From positions 8,694,001-8,758,000 of the forward strand of contig NC_059543.1 in assembly GCF_905220415.1 (NCBI RefSeq): 64,000 nt of DNA, given 5' to 3'. The number at the start of each line of letters is the position of its first letter. The first letter of the stretch is position 1. A program made the translations under genes and the position numbers. Positions 39,201 to 51,205 of the stretch are shown piece after piece. The DNA is from Colias croceus. Taxonomy: Eukaryota > Arthropoda > Insecta > Lepidoptera > Pieridae. The notes beneath the pieces were generated by a model. The model did not search any database, was not told where the DNA came from, and saw only the letters and a program-made list of their open reading frames with translations.

Positions 39201-39370
39201 GAGAATAGTGTTGGAATGAGCCGAAAGATTTGCTTCATTTGTCATATATTTTGTACTTACATAATTATTGTGGAATGAATAAAATTTTAAACTATAAGAA
39301 TTAGGTAATCTATTTATTTCACTCCATATGACAAGGTATTTCGTTGACGTGTTTTGCTTGTTTCACATAA
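33273..39370. other. Long non-coding stretch
   Basis: No supported gene. The 133-codon minus frame at 34174-34575 shows no domain and overlaps a repeat-like piece (about 34195-34320, TGCTTGTTTGTCTGCTCGC), so it is probably chance. A GC-rich islet lies at about 36850-36960. A tiny TATA-preceded ORF lies at 36718-36795. Confidence 0.4.
36718..36795 (-). other. 25-codon open frame downstream of a TATA-like box
   Basis: On the minus strand CTATAAATAC lies about 40 bp upstream of ATG at 36795. The frame starts MDQTEDEGGRDESS and stops at 36718. The acidic start is unlike the surrounding AT-driven frames, but 25 codons without homology is weak evidence. It may be a first exon or nothing. Confidence 0.12.
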
Positions 39371-39526
39371 TAATAATATTAGGTATAAAGAGGAAAGGTT
39401 TTTTATAAACTACTGGTCCGATTTTGATGAAATTTGGCACAGACAATCTTTAGACCCTGAGAAAGAACATAGGCTACCTTTTATTGCGAAATATGTACCA
39501 CGGGCGAAGCCGGGGCGGACCGCTAG
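39371..39526 (+). mobile_element. Mini-Helitron, same subfamily as 46810-47001
   Basis: Shares TTTGATGAAATTTGGCACAG and GACCCTGAGAAAGAACATAG with 46810-47001 and ends with the GGGCGAAGCCGGGGCGG hairpin and CTAG (39523-39526). The (GTTT)n part is lost. Apparent frames over it come from the element. Confidence 0.75.
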
Positions 39527-40726
39527 TTTCACATAAAACTTATCTCCACCATGATTGAATGTTAGAACGAGAACAAAATATAGATTTATACTCATTTTCG
39601 GTCCCGAGTTATGGGGTGATATTTTATTCGGGAAGATGAAAGTGTCTCTAGGGAGTTAATATATACCAATGCCCTGTATGGACTATCATCAGTTATTTTC
39701 CCTTTAAAGATTTAATGCTGACCCAAGGCGAATATAAATGATATAGATTGGAAATTGTTTCTCAATCGTGTACCTACTCTATAGTAAGTAATTTTCAGTT
39801 AATTGCGATATGTATCAATATGCTTAGGTAATTACAGCGTAGATTTCATATTATAGAACTGTAGATCTAGTTTCTAAGTTTCAGTATAGATTTGAAATGT
39901 AAACATGATACATATACAATACAATAAAAGATTATAAAGAAAGAATATCAATTTATCAATCTACATTGATTGATTGATTATTCTATAAATATAATACTGA
40001 AGTAGGTACAGAAACAACGTCTAAATCTAAAACTATAGCGCTTAATTGATTGTTTTAAAAATACGAAAAGCCGACTAGGACTGTACCTACTCATGAACCT
40101 CAAGGAGAGAGGGTGGCAAGATTTCCCCTAATCGTATGAGTCTAGACGCATGTTTTATCTAGTTGTCTATATTTTTAACTTCACTTTCAACATGTTATGA
40201 CGTATTTTATAAAACGAGTTCAATGAAACTTCAAACGTAACCTACGTTTATTTTGTTCGTAGTTTTTTCAACAATTGATAAGCATAAGCTCATTTATTAA
40301 TAGGTTTAGGAAGTGTTCAACAGTTGGTAATACACGGGAACTAAAATAACTTCATTAGTTTACGAATAGACGCTCAGTGATCGCCCTCGTGCCGCTATTT
40401 TCAGAATTTCCTAAATACAAAACATCGATGTTAGGTATATAAATTCTTCAACCACATAACGTAAATTTCGATACTTTCTTTAAATCTACACCATTGAACA
40501 TATAAATTAAACTAATACTGATACTTAAATAATAAATCGTTACAAATTGTTCTACAAAACATTGTTTATTTAAAAATTCACACCATAAGTGTTTGTGATA
40601 ATACTGCAAGTCCCTTTGAACGTAAACTATGTTTACAAGTCAATCAAATAAACGAGATAATTTCTTTGTTACAATACTTTAGTGAAAAACATTGGGAATG
40701 TTGGAACGTGATAATTGACATCATGG
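39527..40726. other. AT-rich intergenic DNA
   Basis: Nothing recognisable before the SINE target site. Confidence 0.4.
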
Positions 40727-40737
40727 TGTCACAAAAG

Positions 40738-41054
40738 CAGAGGTGGCTCAGAGCAGTGGTGGCTCAGTGGTGAGACCTCGGACTTCGAATCGATAAGTCC
40801 GTGGTTCGAGACCAGGCGAGCGCGCAGGAAATAAATTGATTTTTCAATTTATCTGCGCATGTTGTAACATCACCACTGCTCGAACGGTGAAGGAAAACAT
40901 CGTGAGGAAACCGACATGTCGAAGAACTAAAAAAAAAAAAAAAAAAAGTTCGACGACATGTGTCATCCGCCAACCCGCACTTGGCCAGCGTGGTGGATTA
41001 TGGCCTGTACCCTCATAGGAGGCCCGTGTCCCAGCAGTGGGAACGTATATGGGC

Positions 41055-41084
<30 letters not shown>
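40738..41084 (+). mobile_element. tRNA-derived SINE, copy 1
   Basis: Flanked by an 11-bp target duplication TGTCACAAAAG (40727-40737 and 41085-41095). Its head has a pol III A box TGGCTCAGTGG (40760-40770) and B box GGTTCGAGACC (40803-40813), as expected for a tRNA-derived head. The body carries AAGGAAAACATCGTGAGG and a late CCAGCAGTGGGAACG block; the tail is (TGA)n (41055-41084). An A-run of about 19 bases is inserted at 40929. It resembles lepidopteran HaSE/Metulj-type SINEs; the family name is tentative. Confidence 0.85.
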
Positions 41085-41086
<2 letters not shown>

Positions 41087-41095
41087 TCACAAAAG

Positions 41096-43849
41096 GCCTC
41101 GTTGGACGCTCGATCTATTTGCAAAACACACTCGAAATTAACGGCCTATACAAGATATGATACAATTGTCGAATTGACTGTTATCCTATCAGTGCACGTG
41201 AGTATTGTCTAGGAATCCCCTCTCGCTTTGTACTTTCATGGGAAACAAACGCACTAACCAGATTTTAGGCCTAAGGCAACATGTGGAAAATACGTAATTG
41301 ATATCGAGTTGCAGGTCCAGTTCTGTTATATTGAACGTTATTTGACCAGCGTAATGCGTTTGAGTTTTGGATGTTTTATTAAATTGAATAATATAAACTG
41401 TAAATATATTATATAATAGGAATATGATTTAAGAATTCTTCCAAATAAAAACATAAATTATAATTGATTTTAATCACCTTAACTAAGAAAGATATAAACT
41501 CCCCTTCTTAATCCAGATCGAAACAACAGGAAGCGGGTTGTTTATAAAAGCAAATAAATTAATTTTAAAGTTGCAAAAGAACTCTCGCGGCCGGCTACCG
41601 TGGAAGACGGTTAATATTAAACAGAGCGGCTTCTCTAGCAATATCTTCAAAGAGTTAATATTTGCGGAGCAATGCGATAAATAAATTTTAATTACGAACT
41701 ACGGCTGTGGCTACCGGAAAAACGTGAGCTAAATAGGGCAGAGAAATGGGAAGCTACCTAATTGTAAATTAAAAAGTTCGCGGAGTTACGACACCACAGT
41801 CCACAATGACACCCCGGTTGAAAGGGGGCCGTCCCCCTCCGCCCCCGCGCTCACCCCAGACGGAGGGGGGCAGACGCCCGTGGAAAGCGTGTGACATTTT
41901 GTTTTAAAATATTGTCCGCACGAATACATTCACGTGGGTCATTTTTAATCGGTTGTTTGCTTTCTCTTTTTTGGCAAACGAGCATGCATTTCGGCAAAAC
42001 AATATCCGTTTATTGCGTCCATCTTAAACACTTTCACGGCGAGTGATTAAAAAACTCACTAGACAAGTCATGTTGATACCGCACGCGCGGACCGCGTCAT
42101 AACTCCTGAGCGACACGAAGCGCCAGCGCACGGGGCGTGGAAGCTCAGTAAACACGCATTACCCTATCATTACGCCACAGACTAACCGAGGCGCATTGTC
42201 GTACACTTGGGATACTGCTCACTCGAACGTCGTGGACGAGCAAGTTATTTGAGGTGGGGTTGTTTAGCTAAGCGCACCAAATATTGTGGTGTCAAGGCCG
42301 CCAGCTTTCCTCCTACATTCCGTTCCCGCCGCCCACAGGGATATCTCACGCACGTGTTATGTAACATTTCGACGGAGATTCGGTTACTACTTATACACTT
42401 AAATTCACCTGTTCCATGTTCGTTCGAGTACGAGATCGTTATCGCGTAGATCTTGATTGATATTTAATAAACAATTATCGATGAAATGTTAAAATGTCAT
42501 TTAACACAAACGAGATCAAATCTTGAATATGTAGTGGAAAAATTTGATTAAATTACATTTATAGGACACGGGGGCAAAATGTTGTCTAATAATGAGGAAG
42601 TTTCTTAATGTCAAGGCTGGTAATTGAGCGGGTTAAATTATTAATGGTATAGATATCATTGAGATGTTAATTACATAACACGAGACGTCGAAAAAAGAAA
42701 CAAACGCAATTATATATTTCTACGCAAGAATATCAAAGGATTTTTTGTTTGATTTAGTTTGAAAGTCAGTGCCTACATGAGTTTCATTTTAAACAATTCC
42801 ATTTAAACCTGAATCGTCCTGTCGGGATATCAAGCGAATAAATAAAAGAGATGCATTCACCTCTAACGGGATTTCAGTCGATTGGCACTTTTCACGCTGC
42901 GCTGTACGATTCATGAAAAACCATTTTTTTCTTTGTTGCTGTTGACGTAACTGGATTTAATTAAGCGATTTCTAGGCGCTGTATTGTTTGTGAAAATTAT
43001 TTCTTACGTAAATAAATGGCTTTTCGCTTACCGTGATAAGCGTGTCGCTTGCATGTGTCGTTTGAGTTTTCATTTTTAACGTTAAATTCATTATCAAAAG
43101 AATTGTTGCCTGTTCTACTGAAGGTAATAAATATATTACAAATGCAAATGATTTAGTTTTCAACACGAATAAGAAGTGCAAAAAGCTGGTTAATCGATCC
43201 AAACGCTTCAAAATGCACTCACACCAGGCGATTATAATTCGAGATTCATAGCAGCGGCTTATTTCTCATAAAAAGTTGTTCCCTTCAAATGTAGTAATTT
43301 TGCTGCGAGGGTGGCTCCCTCCCCGCCCGCTCGGCCTTTTAACGCCCGAGATATTGTCTCTTTAGGTAGATCTGTATTTACTTTGATATAACTAAGATTT
43401 AAAGTGAAAGCGAAAAGTTATGTGTGAGTGATTAATTTTGTATGTGACTTTTAGTATAACCTGAATTGTGTTATCTATGAAAACGATATGTTGGATCGAA
43501 ATAATTTTAACTGTTGAGGCTTTATTATATTATAGATTACAGACATATGTACAAACATAAAAATAAATTTCCAATATATTTAATAGAATAATTGTAAGTA
43601 AGTATTTTGTGCCTGGAAACTCGAGTTTCATAAGATCATAATGTAACAATTATAAAATTAAATAAAGTATGTATACGTAACACTCATCTAAGTATCCTGT
43701 GAGTTATTGCTCTAACTTTGTAAAAGTTTTGAAACATTAATTCTGTCAAATTAATTGTCGTTACGGAATGAAATCTCATTACCACGTGAATATTAGTCAC
43801 GCCCTCCAGCGTTTTGAGGCTATAACATACGATTTCCTTATTTATAAAT
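41096..43849. other. Non-coding stretch with GC-rich islets
   Basis: No gene supported. Two GC-rich islets stand out: about 41815-41885 (long C and G runs) and about 42070-42360 (CpG-rich). Between 41580 and 41790 several TTAATTA/TAATTA-type homeodomain-like sites occur. An 80-codon frame at 42207-42449 has no domain. Confidence 0.4.
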
Positions 43850-43880
43850 GAGTCGATACATATCAAACTCCGGTAAGTCC
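43850..43880 (-). repeat. Inverted outlying copy of the decapeptide-like repeat
   Basis: 31 bp here are the exact reverse complement of 44806-44836, about 930 bp away. In plus orientation it reads through AACTCCGGTAAGTCC, a strong splice-donor-like sequence. Confidence 0.85.
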
Positions 43881-44047
43881 ATTCTAACAGAAATGTGGGA
43901 ATCGAGGTATTTTTAATAACTTAAAAAAACAATATGTTTGGACCTTTATAATTTATGACGGATATAATATAATACATTAGAATTATTTTTACGAAGAAAA
44001 AGAAACGTATTACTTGATGATTATGCCACAAAATTAGATTTAAATCT

Positions 44048-44836
44048 GGACATACAGGCGTTTGATATGTACCAGCAAGACTTACCGGGTTTTGAAAAAC
44101 ATCGTCTTGGACTTACAGGAATTTGAAAAATCTCGAATGGACTTACAGGACTTTGATAGAACTTAGTTTTGGGACGTACTGAGGTGGTGGAAATAGGTAG
44201 ATAGTTCGGCGCGTTGTAAGTATTGGACATTAAAATAAAATATGTAAATTAAAAGATACAAATTATTATTATTATTAACCTTTATCATCCCACTGCTGGT
44301 CAAAGAGAAGGCTCAATAAATCAAAACGGTTGAAAAATCTCAGTACGGCCCTGGGCTTTATGGCTGGGAATAACTACTGTGCGTGTGCTGTGCGTCTAGT
44401 TTCATTTATCTTTTAGCTGTTTTCGGAGCCTTGTCTGTTTTAGCTTTTGATATTGTTTTTTTCCTTGCTTTGTCTAGAACCACCACCTCTATAGTAAAAC
44501 TGTTTTCTTCCATCATTTATCAATTAAAACGATTTATAAGCATTGGTCACACGTGTTAGCTTCAACAAAATTGAGAGAAATGGCAGCCATTTTAGTGCCA
44601 TACTGCGCTGTGATTGGTCGAAATGGACTTACCTGAGTTTGATAAACCACTGTCGACGGACATACCGGCGTTTGAAAAAAAACATTTACTTTAGACCTTA
44701 TTTTAATATAGATACGATTGACTTACCTAACTTTGAAAAGTACAGACTGGTTTAGTTTTACAATTCAAAATTGGCGCCATTGTTATCTCAATTTTGGCGG
44801 GGAGTGGACTTACCGGAGTTTGATATGTATCGACTC
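44048..44836 (+). repeat. Decayed ~30-bp repeat array with decapeptide-like units
   Basis: Eight units with consensus GGACTTACCGGAATTTGAAA start at 44048, 44078, 44109, 44139, 44625, 44658, 44719 and 44806. Successive close spacings are 30, 31, 30 and 33 bp. Translated on the plus strand the units give DIQAFDM, DLPGFEK, DLQEFEK, DLQDFDR, DLPEFDK, DIPAFEK, DLPNFEK and DLPEFDM, often followed by xRL. Frames shift between clusters and stops intervene, so no single ORF holds them. On the minus strand each unit contains a GGTAAGT- or TGTAAGT-like donor site. I do not recognise the family. Confidence 0.7.
44258..44305 (-). mobile_element. 3' tail fragment of a SINE/LINE
   Basis: On the minus strand GACCAGCAGTGGGATGAT followed by a (TAA)n run matches the 3' end style of the SINE at 40738 (CCAGCAGTGGGAACG). 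Only the tail is present. Confidence 0.5.
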
Positions 44837-46809
44837 AAATATTTAACAATGGTGTTAAACTTATTTGTTTTTCTTTAATGAGATAATCGATAAATCAACG
44901 CTAAATGAAGTCATAACTAACCGAACGTTATTAACTTTTAAAATCTGGCCTTAGGGCTAGTAATACGTTATTGATATTTGTGAACAAGCTGGATAATAAT
45001 ATTTGTGTACGAGAATCCAGCTTATCTTGACCTCCCCTGCCCCGTTTGTTGCGAGTAAACGGTACGCACAAAGGGGCGATTGTCAGCGCATTAGAGTGTT
45101 TTTGTATATTGGTCGAGTGTATCCACAATGGTTGAGGTAGGGTCCTGTCGCAATGAGCCCCGCCGCGTAATTGTTAAGCTGAACGGGGGTTGAACGCCTT
45201 GTCAACTGTTCCGTCATCGGCTGCGCAGAAAAAACACGCCGTCTGCTAATTACGTGTTTAAACAATGGAGTGCTAAACGACAATTTTTGCATATTTAAAC
45301 CCCAATTACATTTTAACGTAGCACATAGGTATATTAATCAATTAGATAATATTATGTATTATGTACATAATGATATGTTAAAAACAACTTCATTAGTACA
45401 ACAACAATTTGGAGTATTTAGATATTGTATAAATAAAATGTCTAAATTTAAACACCGGATAGCATATTTTATCGATAAGTAATCTCGACGTCACTAGAAA
45501 CTAATCGCGATGCCCACGCCGTGCGAGCGTAGCTGTTAATTCATGGTGTCTATTACGATAAATACGTCTACAAAAAACTATCAGGTTTACTTATTAATGA
45601 AAGCGTATTTCTACTTAATAGAATAGTAAAACAAATTTGACTCCGTTTAATAACTACTTTAAGTATAATTTTTTTAAGTATATTTTTTTTTTTTTATTTA
45701 TTTATAAACATTAATGAACATAAAACAAATCGTTTAACATTTCAATAAACTTCATTTTAACCTTTGGGAGCGTGAATGACGGCGAACGGTCTGATACCGA
45801 TCACTAACTGCGGCGCAACAATACACTTCATCCCTTATTAATTATTTTATTGTAAGCATAAAGGATGCCGTAATCGTCAGAATAATAATATCATCGCACC
45901 GCATAAAGAACCCCAAGTAGCGACAACACAAGCGTAAAAATGACACGCCGTGCCACCAATATGTTTGTGTGTATTACATTAAATTTATTCGACTGGGTCA
46001 CGCACACAGGCGCACGGCTACCCCGAGCGGGCGCGTTGTGGGGGCGCACCGCACCACTACACGCGCGCCGCCGCCAGATGGCGACGCACACACGCGCGCG
46101 CCGAAAGGGAAAGCTACATTGTGTAAACAAATCGCGGGAGCGAGTGCTATCCCTCTCGGTTACAAAGCCAGCGTACGGCTCATCCTTGTGTGCTGTTGAC
46201 ACGAACCGAAGTAGATTGTTCTGTGAAATTGCCAGGTAATAGGCTGCGGGACTAAAGTAATATACGTACTTATTGGTTTGGCTTAGATACTTGTGTAACG
46301 GCGACAGATGAAACACGTTTTAATTGAAAATTATTATTTATTGTGTTGTTGGCGCTTAGTTATTGGATTATCAACAATTAGACGAACTATTTTTTTATGG
46401 GTCAAGTGTCAACTCTTTTTTTCATTTTGTAAAACTTTACTATTACATATTTATAGACTATTTTAAAGCAATGCTTAATAAATAAATATTAAATTCGATA
46501 TGACAAAATAATTAATTAATTTCCCGCGTAAAAGTGTTCTACCTACTCTTGTAAGAAGTCACGTGTTAGAAGCTATATCATTTTTGAATACTAAATTTTT
46601 ATACGTAAATATTTCATTGTTTTATAGGGTTCAAAATTAATTAAAATTATAAGCCGTGACAAACTGTGACGTAAGTACTAATGTGGTACTAATCCGCAAG
46701 ACCAAGCCGCGCTTGACGCGTAGCGTGTAAGGGCGGGGTCACACTGAGAGAGATTTATTATCTACTAATATATTGACCTATCAATATTTTAATTGATAGG
46801 TCAAGTCAA
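44837..46809. other. Non-coding stretch with a strong CpG islet
   Basis: About 46000-46150 is the most GC- and CpG-rich DNA in the window and opens long frames on both strands (e.g. 45891-46316 minus, 141 codons) that show no domain. It also carries CAGATGGCGAC and a forkhead-like GTGTAAACA. A promoter or CpG island is possible. A 13-bp-stem hairpin lies at 46773-46804. Confidence 0.4.
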
Positions 46810-47001
46810 TTTACACTAATATTATAAAGAGGAAAACTTTGTTTGTTTGTTTGTTTGTTTGATTGTAATGAATAGGCTCATAAACTATTGGACCGATTTT
46901 GATGAAATTTGGCACAGACAATCTTTAGACCCTGAGAAAGAACATAGGCTACTTTTTATTGCAAAATATGTACCACAGGCGAAGCCGGGGCGGACCGCTA
47001 G
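46810..47001 (+). mobile_element. Mini-Helitron, near full length
   Basis: Starts TTTACACTAATATTATAAAG, four GTTT units, AATAGGCTCATAAACTATTGG, TTTGATGAAATTTGGCACAG, and ends with the GGGGCGGACCGCTAG terminus (CTAG 46998-47001) before T. The 5' TC has mutated to TT. Confidence 0.8.
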
Positions 47002-50000
47002 TGTAAAATAAATACGTATCTTATATTTAGAACTGACTTCAAATTTTGACCTATATCTTTGAAACTACTGGCTTACCTACTACTAATTTGAGGAAATATT
47101 TTCGTTCCTGAATAAATGTGAACCTTATTATCTATTTTCACCATTGTAAACAAACCTATCAAAATTAAATCTTCAACTTATGTGCAAAAAATTTAAACTT
47201 TAAATTTTATTATGTTCGGTTTCAAGAAAATCTATATTGTACTTACCTATATGTCGGACTGAAAACCTTATCGTCAGTAAATAAATAATTTAATGGCAAA
47301 TTAATTTACAAGTTATGGGGAAAATGTAAATTATAGTCTGTAGCGCCATCTAGTTTTGAATAAAGTAAAGTATGCAATATCGATACTACCTATCAGTGAT
47401 AAACATACTTCAAAATATTATTAATTGTGATTGTGAGTATAGTAGGTACTTATAGGCAGGTAATTAAAATTTGTATACAACGACAATAGAAAAAAATCTT
47501 GACATACCTACTGGTAGTTAAAATGAAGCTAGCTAAAAATATAATTCTTATAAGGACGAATATTTTTCTGAAGAGATATGAGTGCAATTATACTATACAA
47601 AAAAATTGCATATAGGTATGTACTTATGTTTGACACTTCGTTTCTTACCGTGTGATCACTGATCAGTCCTCGTAAAGTCTACACTCTACCTACATTTGCT
47701 CTAAGCTCTATACACCGAAGAATCATCTCTTTATTTCTTCTTTAAACATTGGCTAGTTCAAAAGAAGATTACAGTTGCGAACTTGCGATTTCTTTTGAAC
47801 CACGTGCGCACAAGTTGTGGTAATATTGTGAAAAAATATCGATTATTATTTACGATGTGATTCAACGTTGACGCGCGATATAAATAATATCGATATGTTA
47901 TCAGTAGCTTAACTTAAACGTAATATTATTACTTTTTTACTATTTAATACGTCATGTAGGTATGCATTGAATGAGGTTCTTTTAACAGTTGACGCCTTTT
48001 GGTTGACGATTTTACTGTTTTTTTTGCCATGAGAGTAACTGAAACATAAAAGGACTTATTTTATCCGGTACAACTATTATTAAATATTAGGCAAGTATTT
48101 TCATGTGATGTTTTTAATTTAAACTAATCGGTCGTGTTGAAGTATTTGTATTAGGATATGATTTCAATGGTGTTAAAATGTAAATAAGCAATTGAAGTAA
48201 AATGTTTCCCTAAACATAATATTATATTCTAATTAGAATACCCTTGTGTATTAAAGAATATTCATAATAGGAGTTTTCCTCAAACTCTTTGCTGTTCATT
48301 GACAATATGGGAGACTTTTGTTCTTTTATCATAAGTATAAACTAATTTTACGATTATTTAATATTTTATTATTAGCTCAGAAATATAATTAAGTTTAGAC
48401 CGACTTTTTATACATGAATTATAACGTTCACGTGATAAAAGTTAAAAATCAACTTAAGTATTACTTATGAGACTCATATAAAAAACTGTTTTCCATTTTA
48501 AAATATACGCAATGGAGTATTTGAATAAAAAAAAATATTGATTTTTTTAAATGTATTTTAAAACCTTATTATTAATAATATTGATATTTAATGCAAAAAA
48601 CTCAAAAAAAAATGTTTCTATTAATTATAAGCAATTAAAAATTGATGAAATTTAAATTAAAATCACGTGACTATAAACGCGCCATGACTGGTCACCATAG
48701 ATGTGACGTCAAAATGTTTTAGTTGTATACGTTTTTATATCAACTGCAATGTGTGAAAACTAACATTATGACGTCACATGTGTCCGGGTGACGCTTCGGG
48801 AGTTGTCGGTGTGTTTTCGGTACTGGATTCAAAGACTAATTTTTATTTTGAAATACCTTTTGAATTATTGCAAAAAAAAATTAAAAATATAGTTTAGGTA
48901 TAAAACTAGATAATATAATATAATCTTTCCATTTAGCACAAAAAATTTTTTTATCAAATACTCAATTCTTCAAGGCATTAGGTATTTTATTCAAATAACT
49001 AAAATAATTGACGCGTGAAGGGGCCAAATATCTGATAATCGTAATCGAATCTTCGACGGATTTAAATGAAGCAATCTATCAACCAAGCATCCCTTGGTGA
49101 CAGCTTGTTAGAATTAAACATACAATATTATTCAATGCATTTAATACCTTGGTCTATTGTGTAATTACTTTGTAATTAGAAACGAACTTTTGGGGATAAA
49201 GGTGATTATATCCAATAAGTGTATTTATACACATTGCCTTCTTTAAAGTGCCTTGCTGTTGTACGTATAATATGTACCTACCTACTTGCAAAATATTTTT
49301 GTCATGAATCAAATTAGAAATGTAATTTAAAACAAATATTGATAAATAAATGCTGTTTTAATCTTATGTCATAATTTTTAAGGTCAAACTTAGAATTCTA
49401 AACTTAAGCTGGCTGGCTTAGTTTTGCTTCAGTGCACTAATCTCACGAATGCGTCGCATTTAAATTTAGTTTATTAAATTATAAACATGTTTTTTTCACT
49501 TCAATTTGAATTGATATCAGGAAAATGTTAAATAATGCGCACAAAAAAATGACAGTCGAGCAAACGTTCCGGCGTAAATTGGGTCAAACTCGACCGGGGA
49601 AATTACCTCGCTCTTACAGAAGATCGGTCTTATGTTTTTGGGGATCCGGGAGCATCTTTACTAGAATAACCCCTTTAGTGATAAAGTAGGGTCCTATTTA
49701 TCTACTTTGACTGCTTCTCATTATGAACATTTCATCACTGTACAAATATAGACAAAACACTTAAAATTGTGTCACATTAAACAAGCCAAAAGATTTGTTG
49801 TAATAGCCACTAATAAATTTAATTTCTTAGATCAAACTCAAATCAAAGGATAACTAAAAACAAAACGGCATAGCGTCAGCACAAAGTTCATTCACCCATC
49901 AACAGTAAATATATCGCTAGCTGACATAAACAACGAAGAATTTTATTTTAACAATGTTAAATTATCAATCACATATCATTGTCAAAAGCGCTGAATGAAT

Positions 50001-50805
50001 CGAATATTTATTTTTATGCAGACTCCGCCTACACTTCCTAGTTCCTAGAGCTAAAGCAAGGCTGGTCTATTTCTATGTGTTTTCGCTTGCGTATTTTGTA
50101 TTACATTTAATGAACGAATTCCTTCGTTATCAGACAGTAAGTCGAAAGTCAATGACACTATTTTGGGTAATGTATCAGCGAGTAATATCCCAGTAGAAAG
50201 TTGTTTGTATGTAAATTAGATTGTCGCATTTGCACGGCGCCGCGCGACGCGGCTTTTGACAACTTCTGTAATTATATTGATAAGATATTTATTATTCAAG
50301 AAGAAGGTTTTTGGAATAGGGTAATAAGTATATCCTTGATATTGGTACATTGTGGAATCCACGTTTTCACATTTTTCATTTAACGTCAACATAAAAATAA
50401 TTATCTATTATCGTTCAAAATTTGCATATCAAAATTGTACATGTAAAACAAACATGTTTTCAGTTCTTTTATTTATTTAATTTATGTTTAAATAATTGAA
50501 TTTATATTATATCTAAAAATGGTTAAATTTATCGTAATTTTGTTTATTTTTTTACAGCAGTAAAAATATCCCTAGCACTAGAATATAAAGGTACCTAACA
50601 AACATTCAGCATATAGGTACCTAACTACATTATTATCAATCTTTTTAAAGAAAAACCAGGAAGATGAAAACGAATTCAAAAGAGCTGGGTATAAAGTTTA
50701 AGTCATGTAATATTATAATTATTTCCATTTCATTTCATTTTCACACGAACATTTTGTAACAATCATAACAATTGAATTGACCAAATAAAGCGAATCGTTT
50801 TATAC
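47002..50805. other. AT-rich intergenic DNA
   Basis: No supported gene. Notable only: an inverted pair of cAMP-response-like TGACGTCA sites (48701-48779) and TAGCGCCATCTAG at about 47342-47354. Confidence 0.4.
48701..48779. repeat. Inverted pair of TGACGTCA-containing arms
   Basis: ATGTGACGTCAAAATGTT (48701-48718) and AACATTATGACGTCACAT (48762-48779) are inverted copies with one mismatch. Each contains the full CRE palindrome TGACGTCA. Confidence 0.7.
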
Positions 50806-51111
50806 CACAGTATTACAATATATTGTAGAACTGTGTTTTATACTATGTACACAGTATTGGTGAGCAGGTTGAGCAGTGGTGGCTCAGTGGTGAGACCTCG
50901 GACTTCGAATCGATAAGTCCGGGGTTCGAGACCAGGCGAGCGCGCAGGAAATAAATTGATTTTTCAATTTATCTGCGCATGTTGTAATATCACCACTGCT
51001 CGAACGGTGAAGGAAAACATCGTGAGGAAACCGACATGTCGAAGAATTAAAAAGTTCGACGACATGTGTCATCCGCCAACACGCACTTGGCCAGCGTGGT
51101 GGATTATGGCC

Positions 51112-51144
<33 letters not shown>

Positions 51145-51184
51145 CACAGTATTACAATATAGGAAATAATATTGTAATACTGTG
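50806..51184. repeat. Fold-back repeat interrupted by a SINE
   Basis: CACAGTATTACAATA pairs imperfectly with ATTGTAGAACTGTG (50806-50835). A third CACAGTATT lies at 50850. After the SINE, CACAGTATTACAATAT (51145-51160) pairs perfectly over 16 bp with 51169-51184. The SINE inserted at one of these motifs and duplicated it. Confidence 0.7.
50859..51143 (+). mobile_element. tRNA-derived SINE, copy 2 (deleted near 3' end)
   Basis: Flanked by the 10-bp duplication ACACAGTATT (50849-50858 and 51144-51153). A box 50880-50890 and B box 50923-50933 are identical to copy 1. The body matches copy 1 to GGTGGATTATGGCCTG and then jumps to (TGA)n, so about 55 bp including the CCAGCAGTGGGAACG block are missing. 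The protein-like frame over it is not a gene. Confidence 0.85.
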
Positions 51185-51205
51185 CTATGTACGTCTATTT
51201 ATATG

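Noticed and set aside
41055..41160. Poly-aspartate or poly-methionine frames
   Set aside because: They are readings of the (TGA)n tail of the SINE.
44021..44230. 69-codon minus-strand frame across the 30-bp repeat array
   Set aside because: It is open on the opposite strand to the more coherent DLPEFEK-like reading, covers only the first units, and lacks a domain.
45891..46316. 141-codon minus-strand frame
   Set aside because: It lies over the CpG-rich islet, where stop codons are rare on every frame; three overlapping frames exist and none shows a domain.
50884..51147. Poly-serine frame
   Set aside because: It is the antisense reading of the SINE and its (TGA)n tail.
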